A stretch of 36,010 bases of DNA from a virus. The stretch spans positions 1 to 36,010 of IMG/VR virus record IMGVR_UViG_3300046028_002832; one strand, 5' to 3'. Shown here piece by piece: positions 7,899 through 14,235 of the stretch (the stretch's first letter is position 1; every line of letters begins with the position of its first letter). The position numbers and the translations under genes are program-made. Under the pieces are notes generated by a model, which was not told the DNA's origin, did not search any database, and worked only from the letters and a program-made list of their open reading frames with translations.

Positions 7899-7912
7899 CT
7901 TAACAACCAATT

Positions 7913-8221
7913 GTGGGGCTACTTGATATTTTAACAAATGACCTGTATGCGGTGATGAACGAATTGCCAGTAGGCGTTTCCTTCAACGGCAATGTTTTTA
8001 CCGCAAACAGAACGGCATATAGGCGCGACAATTCTCTCAGCGAAGGGGGATTTATGAACGATGTGAATATGTCAATCATTGCCGCATACGATGCGATAAC
8101 CCAATCGATTTCTTTAGGCGACACGCTGGTTATTGGCGGCAGGAAATTCCGAGTAACCTCCGCCGAATTGGCGCAGGATGCCGTAAGCGTGAACTTTACT
8201 TTGGAGGATATAAATAAATGA
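7913..8221 (+). CDS. Putative head-tail joining protein (lambda gpFII-like)
   Basis: A 102-residue protein starting at GTG 7913, just after the sugar cassette. It has an N-terminal helix (GLLDILTNDLYAVMNELP) and then mostly beta structure with ISLGDTLVIGGRKFRVTSAE. This recalls the RRGDTLTI..E.F.V segment of lambda gpFII and similar stopper proteins. FII-type proteins (about 100-120 residues) close the head and bind the tail. Position after the capsid genes, once the cassette is set aside, supports this. The stop overlaps the tail-fibre start (ATGA at 8218-8221). Moderate confidence; a small minor tail protein is the alternative. Confidence 0.5.
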   Translation: MGLLDILTNDLYAVMNELPVGVSFNGNVFTANRTAYRRDNSLSEGGFMNDVNMSIIAAYDAITQSISLGDTLVIGGRKFRVTSAELAQDAVSVNFTLEDINK

Positions 8222-9684
8222 GCGACAACAATCTTTTTTTCAATTCTGAGGAAATACGCGATCTCCCATTACGGACTGAATTTGTCACTGGTCCGGCTGG
8301 ACCGACAGGAAACCAAGGGGCAGCGGGAGTAGGCGTTACGATTGGCGGGATAACAGGGCAAGTTTTAGCCAAAAAATCAAACGCCAACTATGATACAGAA
8401 TGGATCAATTCGGTTAGCGTTGTAAGCTGGGGAACAATTACAGGCACGCTTTCAAATCAAACCGATTTGCAGGATGTTCTAAATGCGAAGGCACCATCAA
8501 CGGGGATTTCACCATCGGCAATATCAGGCACGGCAGTAATTACTACCGACCCGAGGCTATCAGATTCACGCTCTCCGAACGGATCAGCAACGGGTGATTT
8601 AGGCGGCACATATCCCGCTCCAAGCGTTGCAAAACTCCAAGGGTATTCTGTATCCGCAACGAGTCCATCAATCGGCCAGATTTTGCAATGGGGCGGATCG
8701 TCATGGTTGCCAGCGGCTATCCCGCAGGGAGGTTCTGGTGGCGGTGGGGTAAACTACTTTTTCAACTTTAACGAGGCGGCAGTTGCTCCCATCACGGGAT
8801 TGCCGACAAGTCCGCAATCGGCTGCAAGGCTCTCAAGGTTTGCAACAATAACGCAGTCGGCTATCACATCGGCGCACTTGTCGAAAGTTGCGTATGATTT
8901 AGTCGCTGGATTTGTAAGCGATCCTGCCGATCCAAATGTGACCCAAATTCCTGCTGGATTATGGGACTTCAATATTTGGGCAGACTCAAATGCGAATAGC
9001 TCAGACGAGTGTATCCTTAGATTGTTTGTCTACAAATACAACGGGACAACGACAACTTTATTATCGGAGTCGGATGACATTTATGTTTATGATCCCACGG
9101 TCATAAACCAATACTCAGCATCGGTTGTTTTCCCGTTTACAACAATCCTTGCGACCGACCGGATATACATTGAGCTTAGAGGCAAAGCCACGCAGAATAA
9201 CATTCACATTTCACTTCACTTCGGGAATGTTACGCCATCCCACGCGCACACGACATTTTCATCTGTAGCTGGAACGGGCGTTGTCAAAGTTGTAAATGGT
9301 GTTTTCCAAACACCAGCAAACTTGATTTTTGACGCTGATGTTGACGCAGCGGCAGCGATTGCACAAAGCAAAATTGCAAGCCTTACAAGTGACTTGGCAG
9401 GGAAAGCACCATCGACAGGGATTTCTCCGAGTGCCATTTCTGGAACAGCAGTAATTACTACAGACGCGAGGTTAAGCGATGCCAGATCGCCAACCTCTCA
9501 CGCCTCTTCTCATGCCGTTGGCGGGTCTGATCCCTTAACGCCTTTGGCAATCGCTGCAGTAGGTAGCAACCCAACTGGAATCACAGGAGCAGAAGCAGTA
9601 ACAAATATGGTATCTCTTACACAGACGGAATATAACAATATTCCAACGCCTGATACGAAAACTCTTTACATTATTACAGACTAA
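8218..9684 (+). CDS. Collagen-like tail fibre protein with internal duplication
   Basis: A 488-residue fibrous protein. Near the N-terminus lies a short collagen-like Gly-X-Y run (GPAGPTGNQGAAG), which would trimerise. A 29-residue block, APSTGISPSAISGTAVITTD plus (P/A)RLSD(S/A)RSP, occurs at residues 92-120 and again at 397-425. A Gly-rich hinge (GGSGGGG, about 175) precedes a central domain of about 200 residues that looks like a jelly-roll. DADVDAAAAIAQSKIASLTS and HASSHAVGGSDPLTP are typical of trimeric phage fibres; the HxxxH-GGSDP loop may bind metal. It probably helps bind the host. Neighbouring 9684 likely works with it. Placement before the tail tube genes is unusual. Confidence 0.78.
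   Translation: MSDNNLFFNSEEIRDLPLRTEFVTGPAGPTGNQGAAGVGVTIGGITGQVLAKKSNANYDTEWINSVSVVSWGTITGTLSNQTDLQDVLNAKAPSTGISPSAISGTAVITTDPRLSDSRSPNGSATGDLGGTYPAPSVAKLQGYSVSATSPSIGQILQWGGSSWLPAAIPQGGSGGGGVNYFFNFNEAAVAPITGLPTSPQSAARLSRFATITQSAITSAHLSKVAYDLVAGFVSDPADPNVTQIPAGLWDFNIWADSNANSSDECILRLFVYKYNGTTTTLLSESDDIYVYDPTVINQYSASVVFPFTTILATDRIYIELRGKATQNNIHISLHFGNVTPSHAHTTFSSVAGTGVVKVVNGVFQTPANLIFDADVDAAAAIAQSKIASLTSDLAGKAPSTGISPSAISGTAVITTDARLSDARSPTSHASSHAVGGSDPLTPLAIAAVGSNPTGITGAEAVTNMVSLTQTEYNNIPTPDTKTLYIITD
8491..8577 (+). repeat. Copy 1 of 87-bp coding repeat in the tail fibre
   Basis: It encodes 29 residues beginning APSTGISPSAISGTAVITTD. The second copy, at 9406-9492, differs at two amino acids and at scattered silent sites, so the duplication is old or under protein-level selection. 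Confidence 0.85.
9406..9492 (+). repeat. Copy 2 of 87-bp coding repeat in the tail fibre
   Basis: Matches 8491-8577 at the protein level except Pro to Ala and Ser to Ala, with many synonymous base changes. Both copies follow a similar helix-like lead-in (DLQDVLNAK and LTSDLAGK). Confidence 0.85.
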
Positions 9685-11030
9685 TGCCTACAACTACTGG
9701 GAAAATCTATCTTGGCACTACTCTTGTATCTGGCGTGACACCCGATTCTGGTTGGGTTCGACCAAGCGATTGGATTGCTATGCCAATAATTACTTCTTCA
9801 GAACAGAAAGCTGCCGCGCTTGTTCTTGTTGGAGACAATAACAGCAATTTTTTTGCTTTTCGTTGTTCCAAAGAATATACCGTTGATTGGGGTGACGGTA
9901 TCATTGAAAATATTGCAACTGGAGTTACAGCGCAGCATAATTATGTTTATAGCAGTCTCTCCGCATCAACAGAAATTGGGCCGATTGGTTCTAAAATGCG
10001 ACAGGCAATGATTGTCATAACCCCGCAAGCAGGAGTAGACCTTACATCTATCTCGTTTAATTTTAAGCACTCAGCACTTGGGATCACGTCATATACTACT
10101 CCAATTCTTGAAATTACCTTATCCGCTCCAAATTGCACAACATTGGCAATCGGTGGGACAATAGCAGGAACAAGATTGCTTCAACAATGCACTATTCTTT
10201 CGCATAATGCGACAAATTTAGAAAATTTATTTAATGTTTGCTCTTCGCTTCAAAGTGTTCCGTTATTTAATACCTCTGCGGTAACAAGTATAAATGGTAT
10301 GTTTAGTGGGTGTTCCTCACTTCAAAATGTTCCGTTGCTTAATACTTCGGCTGTAACAAACATGAATTTTATGTTCAATTTTTGCCCCTCACTTCAAAAC
10401 ATTCCGTTGTTTAATACTTCTGCTGTAACAAACATGATTAGCATGTTTACTGGGTGTTCCTCGCTTCAGGGCATTCCTTTATTAAATACTTCGGCGGTAA
10501 CAAACATGACCAGTATGTTTACTGGATGCACATCACTTCAGGGCATTCCATTATTAAATACTTCGGCGGTAACAAACATGTCCAGCATGTTTTCCAATTG
10601 CACATCACTTCAAAGTATGCCTTTATTAAATACTTCGGCGGTAACAAACATGACCAGTATATTTTCTGGATGCACATCACTTCAGAGCATTTCTTTATTT
10701 AATACTTCTTTAGCACAATCAATGGCCGTTATGTTTAACAATTGTAGATCGCTTCAGAGCATTCCAGCACTTGATTGCTCAAGCGCAACAAACATGAGTC
10801 TTTTTGTTTCAAGTGGCAGCTCACTTAAACGGGTTTTAGCAACAGGTATAAAGAGCAGTGTTTCATTTTCAAGTTCCACGCTTGGCGCAACCGAACTAAA
10901 CGAAATTTACACTAACCTTGCCGATTTAACTGCGCTACCAACACAAACCATAACCGTATCAAACAACTACGGAACAGCAACGGACAACCGCGCAATCGCA
11001 ACAGCAAAAAATTGGACCGTTGCAGGATAA
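9684..11030 (+). CDS. BspA-type leucine-rich-repeat protein, probable receptor-binding tail protein
   Basis: A 448-residue protein. The N-terminal half (1-170) includes a PKD-like strand, YTVDWGDGIIENIATG. Residues 188-379 are eight 24-residue units with consensus SLQ.(I/V)PL.NTSAVTNM.SMF..C, the signature of BspA/DUF285 surface LRR proteins that bind host or matrix molecules. The last two units are degenerate, and a capping region follows (LGATELNEIYTNLADLTAL). The start overlaps the fibre stop (TAATG). No signal peptide is seen, which fits a virion protein rather than a secreted one. A role as adhesin or receptor-binding subunit is inferred from LRR chemistry and from adjacency to the fibre. 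Confidence 0.8.
   Translation: MPTTTGKIYLGTTLVSGVTPDSGWVRPSDWIAMPIITSSEQKAAALVLVGDNNSNFFAFRCSKEYTVDWGDGIIENIATGVTAQHNYVYSSLSASTEIGPIGSKMRQAMIVITPQAGVDLTSISFNFKHSALGITSYTTPILEITLSAPNCTTLAIGGTIAGTRLLQQCTILSHNATNLENLFNVCSSLQSVPLFNTSAVTSINGMFSGCSSLQNVPLLNTSAVTNMNFMFNFCPSLQNIPLFNTSAVTNMISMFTGCSSLQGIPLLNTSAVTNMTSMFTGCTSLQGIPLLNTSAVTNMSSMFSNCTSLQSMPLLNTSAVTNMTSIFSGCTSLQSISLFNTSLAQSMAVMFNNCRSLQSIPALDCSSATNMSLFVSSGSSLKRVLATGIKSSVSFSSSTLGATELNEIYTNLADLTALPTQTITVSNNYGTATDNRAIATAKNWTVAG
10245..10820 (+). repeat. Eight tandem 72-bp units encoding BspA-type LRRs
   Basis: Units begin at each TC(G/A)CTTCA codon set. Central units are near-identical in DNA (for example AATACTTCGGCGGTAACAAA recurs), while the first and last have drifted. 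High DNA identity makes copy-number change by slippage or recombination likely, and makes short-read collapse possible. Confidence 0.88.
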
Positions 11031-11036
11031 TTTTAT

Positions 11037-11219
11037 ATGGAAAACACATCTGGATTTTACAAGGAGGAAAGCGGAGAGTTGATTTATGGGCCAAATTTTG
11101 TGCTCAATAAAAACTACGAACTCCGCAAGGAAACGCACGAACAGCATACATATCCCGTCGATGGGTGGTATTGGTTCGATTCCCAAGCTGAAGCAAAATT
11201 ATTTTTAATTAAAGCCTGA
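11037..11219 (+). CDS. Small conserved tail-region protein of unknown function
   Basis: A 60-residue protein with ELIYGPNFVLNKNYELRKET and YPVDGWYWFDSQAEAKLF. The aromatic YPVDGWYWFDS pattern recurs in small proteins next to phage fibre genes as I remember them, but no function is established. It may be a fibre chaperone or a tail accessory protein. The leader is TTTTAT before ATG, six nt after the LRR gene's stop. Confidence 0.6.
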   Translation: MENTSGFYKEESGELIYGPNFVLNKNYELRKETHEQHTYPVDGWYWFDSQAEAKLFLIKA

Positions 11220-11228
11220 TTGGACGCC

Positions 11229-11477
11229 ATGAAAATTGAGGATATAAACAGGGGGATTGATATTATCGCAAAGCTTGCCGCCCCAATCGGAGTAATAATA
11301 ATGATCTGGTTGCAATCTCAATTTGTAACACGGGTTGAGTTTCAAAAAATTGACGATAGGATTTCCAAGATCGAGCAGGTTTTGATTCGGATGGAAGCGA
11401 ATGCTGAGGTGGACAAGAGGCATGACATAATTTTAGCAGATCACGAACTAAGGATTCGAGGAGTAGAAAAAAGATGA
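11229..11477 (+). CDS. Single-span membrane protein with coiled coil
   Basis: An 82-residue protein. One hydrophobic segment lies at about residues 12-29 (IAKLAAPIGVIIMIWLQS), followed by a charged coiled coil (VEFQKIDDRISKIEQVLIRM) and a basic C-terminus. This layout resembles small XhlA-like or spanin-like lysis proteins and some phage membrane accessory proteins. It lies far from the lysis cassette at 19278, so lysis is uncertain. I chose ATG 11229 over an upstream TTG at 11220. The stop overlaps the next ATG (ATGA at 11474). Confidence 0.6.
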   Translation: MKIEDINRGIDIIAKLAAPIGVIIMIWLQSQFVTRVEFQKIDDRISKIEQVLIRMEANAEVDKRHDIILADHELRIRGVEKR

Positions 11478-11929
11478 TTATTCAACAGGCAGCAACCTAT
11501 ACGCTCACGCTTGAAAAGGCGTTGACGGACGCTTTTATTTTGGCACTACAACAAGAGATGCGCGGGGCATTAGTTGTTACGGCATCGGAAAACTTCAATC
11601 AAATTTCCTTACCCGCTTGCTTCGTTAAATGCACTCGCAACCAAGAATCGATTGTAAACTCTGCGATCTTTCAATTCTCTGTGGATGTTATCCTACTGGC
11701 ACAGGCTGATGATACGGACGCTCAAGCAGTTGAAAACCTATGGTCAAATATCCTGTGTATTTCGCACGATGTTTTCGGGTTAAAGGACAAGCTGAACGCA
11801 ATACGACCGCAGTTTGCATACGTGTATGGAATCTTGAGAGATGGTCCGGTTTCATTTGCAACGAACGAGCGGCATTTTGAAAGAAGCGTAAGGATTACTT
11901 GCCACGCTTCTCTGATCGCCAATCCTTAG
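11474..11929 (+). CDS. Putative tail terminator / tail completion protein
   Basis: A 151-residue alpha/beta protein. It starts with a long helix (EKALTDAFILALQQEM), then beta strands (IFQFSVDVILLAQADDTD), another helix (AQAVENLWSNILCIS) and closing strands with RSVRITCHASLI. That order, and its place just before the tail tube gene, match gpU/HK97 gp10-type tail terminators, which cap the tail and bind the connector. No motif is diagnostic, so the call rests on size, fold pattern and order. Confidence 0.55.
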   Translation: MIIQQAATYTLTLEKALTDAFILALQQEMRGALVVTASENFNQISLPACFVKCTRNQESIVNSAIFQFSVDVILLAQADDTDAQAVENLWSNILCISHDVFGLKDKLNAIRPQFAYVYGILRDGPVSFATNERHFERSVRITCHASLIANP

Positions 11930-11948
11930 TTGACAATTTTTACGAAGT

Positions 11949-12320
11949 ATGGCCGCTACCGTCATCACTTCCACATCCGCAGCAAACGTCTCATTCGGTG
12001 CGACTGCCGAAACTGGCATCATCCTTTCTAAATTCACTCGCACAATTCAATCGCAGAAGGCTGAAGTGTCGAACGAGGTTGGCGATATTGTCGCTCTTTC
12101 CTTTTATGGGGCTAACGCCTCCATTTCGATCTCCGGTGTGCTTAACGGGGCATCTGGCGTTGCCACAGCTGGCGTGGGAGGACTTATTACGCTTGCTAAC
12201 TCGACAACTTCTGGCGGTGTAACGGGCGGCAAGATCGTGGTGGATTCCGTTTCGTTTGAAACTGGCGGCGATACCTTCAGAATGATCAATATTGACGCTA
12301 CGCAGTATCCTTCGATGTAA
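11949..12320 (+). CDS. Major tail tube protein (probable)
   Basis: A 123-residue, nearly all-beta protein rich in Ser, Thr, Gly and Ala, with FTRTIQSQKAEVSNEVGDIV and the strand pairs VALSFYGANASISISGVLNG and GGKIVVDSVSFETGGDTFRM. Small beta-sandwich proteins of this size before the chaperone genes usually form the stacked hexamer rings of the siphovirus tail tube. The central SISG...G turn is typical of tube subunits. A compact hairpin follows at 12336-12357. It could instead be a second capsid-surface protein, but the context of chaperone and tape measure downstream favours the tube. Confidence 0.7.
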   Translation: MAATVITSTSAANVSFGATAETGIILSKFTRTIQSQKAEVSNEVGDIVALSFYGANASISISGVLNGASGVATAGVGGLITLANSTTSGGVTGGKIVVDSVSFETGGDTFRMINIDATQYPSM

Positions 12321-12335
12321 TTCAAAAAAAGCCGA

Positions 12336-12357
12336 TGCGCTCCGGTTAAAGAGCGCA
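12336..12357 (+). promoter_or_regulatory. Hairpin before the 12365 gene
   Basis: TGCGCTC (12336-12342) and GAGCGCA (12351-12357) pair around an 8-nt loop (CGGTTAAA), ending 7 nt before ATGAAC at 12365. There is no T-tract, so a mRNA-stability or initiation role fits better than termination. Confidence 0.5.
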
Positions 12358-12364
12358 AATAAAA

Positions 12365-12778
12365 ATGAACATTGAGACAATAAATATACAAGAAGAATAC
12401 TTTTACACGGCCAATTTGAAGGCCGCGACAGCTTTAGCCACGCTCGGTTTCAAGCTGAAAAATCCCAATCCAATAACCAGAACGGTTCGTAATGACGGGA
12501 AAGAATCAACCGTATTTTGGTTTGATTCCTTGAATCACTTAGGAGAAAAGGCAGAGGACGTTTATTCGGGTATGACGAAGGGTGGAGAGGCACTTGATAA
12601 AGCCGACCCCGAGAACATCATAAATTATTTGAGGGCGTATGCTTCAAATCGGGATGTTTTTGTCGATCTGATTCGGAACACTCCGCGAATGCTTGAGGTG
12701 ATTACAAATGGAAAGCATATTCTCATTCGTGAAGACGCAACGGACGAAGACAAAAGAAATATTGCTAAAATGATATGA
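12365..12778 (+). CDS. Unknown protein in tail assembly region
   Basis: A 137-residue acidic protein. The N-terminus (IQEEYFYTANLKAATALATL) is helical. A middle strand set includes STVFWFDSL, and the C-terminus is charged and helical (REDATDEDKRNIAKMI). I do not recognise the family. Position between tube and frameshifted chaperone suggests tail assembly. The leader AAATAAAA before ATGAAC follows a hairpin, like other unit starts here. The stop overlaps the next gene (ATGA at 12775-12778). Confidence 0.65.
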   Translation: MNIETINIQEEYFYTANLKAATALATLGFKLKNPNPITRTVRNDGKESTVFWFDSLNHLGEKAEDVYSGMTKGGEALDKADPENIINYLRAYASNRDVFVDLIRNTPRMLEVITNGKHILIREDATDEDKRNIAKMI

Positions 12779-13176
12779 ACGACGAAATGAAAAAAGATGA
12801 TGAGATTCTGAGAGAATGCGGACTCTTGGAGCGTGAACGGAAAATTGACGACATGATTGTTCGGCCAATCACAGGCGCATCATTCATGTGGATTCTGAAC
12901 GAGGAAATTTTCTCTTCAGAAAACAATAAGGTTGAACAAATTGCGCAATTCTTATTTTTGCATTGCGCTTCAATCGATCAGATTCTGGATGTTGTTTACG
13001 GGACTTCAAACTTCAAAAAGGAAGTTATCAAATGGATTTCACAAACAAGCCTAAACGAACATCATTCGCGTATTCTCGCCTTTGAACCGATTGTAGATGA
13101 GGCTTGGGCTAAATACTCCGCAGCTAAAACGATTGCAAAATTTAGCCGCCAAGAAGAACTGAGCGAAAAAAAATAG
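12775..13176 (+). CDS. Tail assembly chaperone, short form (gpG analogue)
   Basis: A 133-residue, mostly helical protein (EQIAQFLFLHCASIDQILDV, EVIKWISQTSLNEHHSRILA). It ends in a Lys-rich tail at a run of eight A followed by TAG. In siphoviruses, gpG-type proteins coat the tape measure before tube assembly, and a fraction is extended by -1 frameshifting into gpGT. The slippery A AAA AAA at 13167-13173 and a compatible -1 frame directly after it strongly support this role. The protein itself shows no other diagnostic motif. Confidence 0.75.
   Translation: MNDEMKKDDEILRECGLLERERKIDDMIVRPITGASFMWILNEEIFSSENNKVEQIAQFLFLHCASIDQILDVVYGTSNFKKEVIKWISQTSLNEHHSRILAFEPIVDEAWAKYSAAKTIAKFSRQEELSEKK
13167..13173 (+). 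promoter_or_regulatory. Programmed -1 ribosomal frameshift site
   Basis: A AAA AAA in the chaperone frame, followed directly by the zero-frame stop TAG (13174-13176). Slipping back one base continues ATA GCA TCC into an open frame to 13433. The heptamer fits X XXY YYZ. GCATCCCCAAG (13176-13186) and CTTGGGGAG (13201-13209) share a pairable CCCCAAG/CTTGGGG stem (13180-13186 with 13201-13207), a candidate stimulatory structure. Confidence 0.8.
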
Positions 13177-13433
13177 CATCCCCAAGTTGGTTATGTGCCT
13201 ACTTGGGGAGAATCGCTGTAATGACGGGATGGTCGCGCAACTACATTCTACACGAACTTCCATTGTATGCGGGGCTTCAGTTGATGGATTTCGATAATTG
13301 GTCAAACAATATTCCTCGCATTCATATAAACGATCAGGAGCAAGGTTCTATTGACAATTTGTCCATTATTGAAGGGGCATTTAGCACATTCAATTCAAAT
13401 GGCAAAATTCAAATTCCAAGACCTAAGATTTGA
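13173..13433 (+). CDS. -1 frame extension of the tail chaperone (gpT analogue)
   Basis: Read as the fusion 12775-13173 then 13173-13433, the product is about 219 residues. The extension, starting IASPSWLCAYLGRIAVMTGW and then SRNYILHELPLYAGLQLMDF, has the GWS..YIL.ELPL..ALQL pattern common to the downstream part of siphovirus tail chaperones. Those fusions recruit tube subunits to the tape measure. There is no good independent start (only TTG 13203), which supports production by frameshift. Its end overlaps the start of the next gene (13399). Confidence 0.75.
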   Translation: MASPSWLCAYLGRIAVMTGWSRNYILHELPLYAGLQLMDFDNWSNNIPRIHINDQEQGSIDNLSIIEGAFSTFNSNGKIQIPRPKI

Positions 13434-14232
13434 GCAAATCATGAAAAGGTATGCTGACGCTAAAAATGTCTCCATTCCTGATGCCGTTATGCTGAATGCT
13501 CGCTTGTTATGCGTGGAGCTTGCGCGCAGGACGCAACCATTCGGCATGAGCGATAGCTCAAAGAAAGCAGGGGAGAAGGCAATCACAAGGGATTTGTTGG
13601 GGAAAAGCGGCGGAAGTAAAGCAAGAGCAGGATTATTTTCTCCAATCTCAGCCGTAATGGACGATGCCGTTTTCTACAAAAAAACAACCAATGTAAGGTT
13701 GTTTGTTTCTAAAGACGGCACGGTTTACGGAACGGACCGTAGTCATTTCTTGCCAGACGCAACGGAAAGCACTCTGCGAGCATTCCACAAAAAGAATTTT
13801 GTAAATGGTAGGATGTCATCTGCTGGTGGAAGAACTAAAGACATCGGGCGATGGAAGTTTGTTGATCGGTTATTTGTAGATGCTGCAACCTTGGACAATT
13901 ATCTGGAAGCAACGCTTAAAAAAGTTGGTATTGCCAAGTCCGGTTGGGCGAGTTGCGCCTCGCAACTTAAAAAGATTAACAAAGGAAAACTCACGGCAAG
14001 CATTCCAAAATGGGTTCTTCGGCATTTAGAGGACTTCAGAAGCGGAGAAGTTAGAGACAATACCGCAAATAAAAACAATCCCACGGTCTTGCTTACGAAC
14101 AAAGTTCCGTGGGCATCGGATGTAATTGATGTTATGGAGCAAGGCAAAGCGCAATCTATTGTTGCTCAAAAAATGAAAAAGCAACTCAGCAAAATCTTAA
14201 AAGGCGATCAATCAAAATTAGTTGAGGCATAA
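13399..14232 (+). CDS. Putative minor tail protein of unknown function
   Basis: A 277-residue basic protein. The N-terminus is helical (MAKFKFQDLRFEQIMKRYAD, ...NARLLCVELARRTQPFGMS). The middle has KTTNVRLFVSKDGTVYGTD. The C-terminal half includes KVGIAKSGWASCASQLKKI, IPKWVLRHL and NPTVLLTNKVPWASDVIDVM, a pattern I associate with conserved phage tail-completion-type proteins located near the tape measure. I chose ATG 13399 over 13351 to limit overlap with the chaperone extension. Function is unassigned; completion, connector or tail-associated roles all fit. Confidence 0.6.
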   Translation: MAKFKFQDLRFEQIMKRYADAKNVSIPDAVMLNARLLCVELARRTQPFGMSDSSKKAGEKAITRDLLGKSGGSKARAGLFSPISAVMDDAVFYKKTTNVRLFVSKDGTVYGTDRSHFLPDATESTLRAFHKKNFVNGRMSSAGGRTKDIGRWKFVDRLFVDAATLDNYLEATLKKVGIAKSGWASCASQLKKINKGKLTASIPKWVLRHLEDFRSGEVRDNTANKNNPTVLLTNKVPWASDVIDVMEQGKAQSIVAQKMKKQLSKILKGDQSKLVEA

Positions 14233-14235
14233 ATT

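Noticed and set aside
10454-10702. 82-codon + frame with repeated IKYFGGNKH
   Set aside because: It is an out-of-frame reading of the 72-bp LRR repeats; periodicity comes from the real gene.
10245-10820. Possible CRISPR-like array
   Set aside because: Units are contiguous in-frame 72-bp coding repeats without spacers and encode a known LRR pattern.
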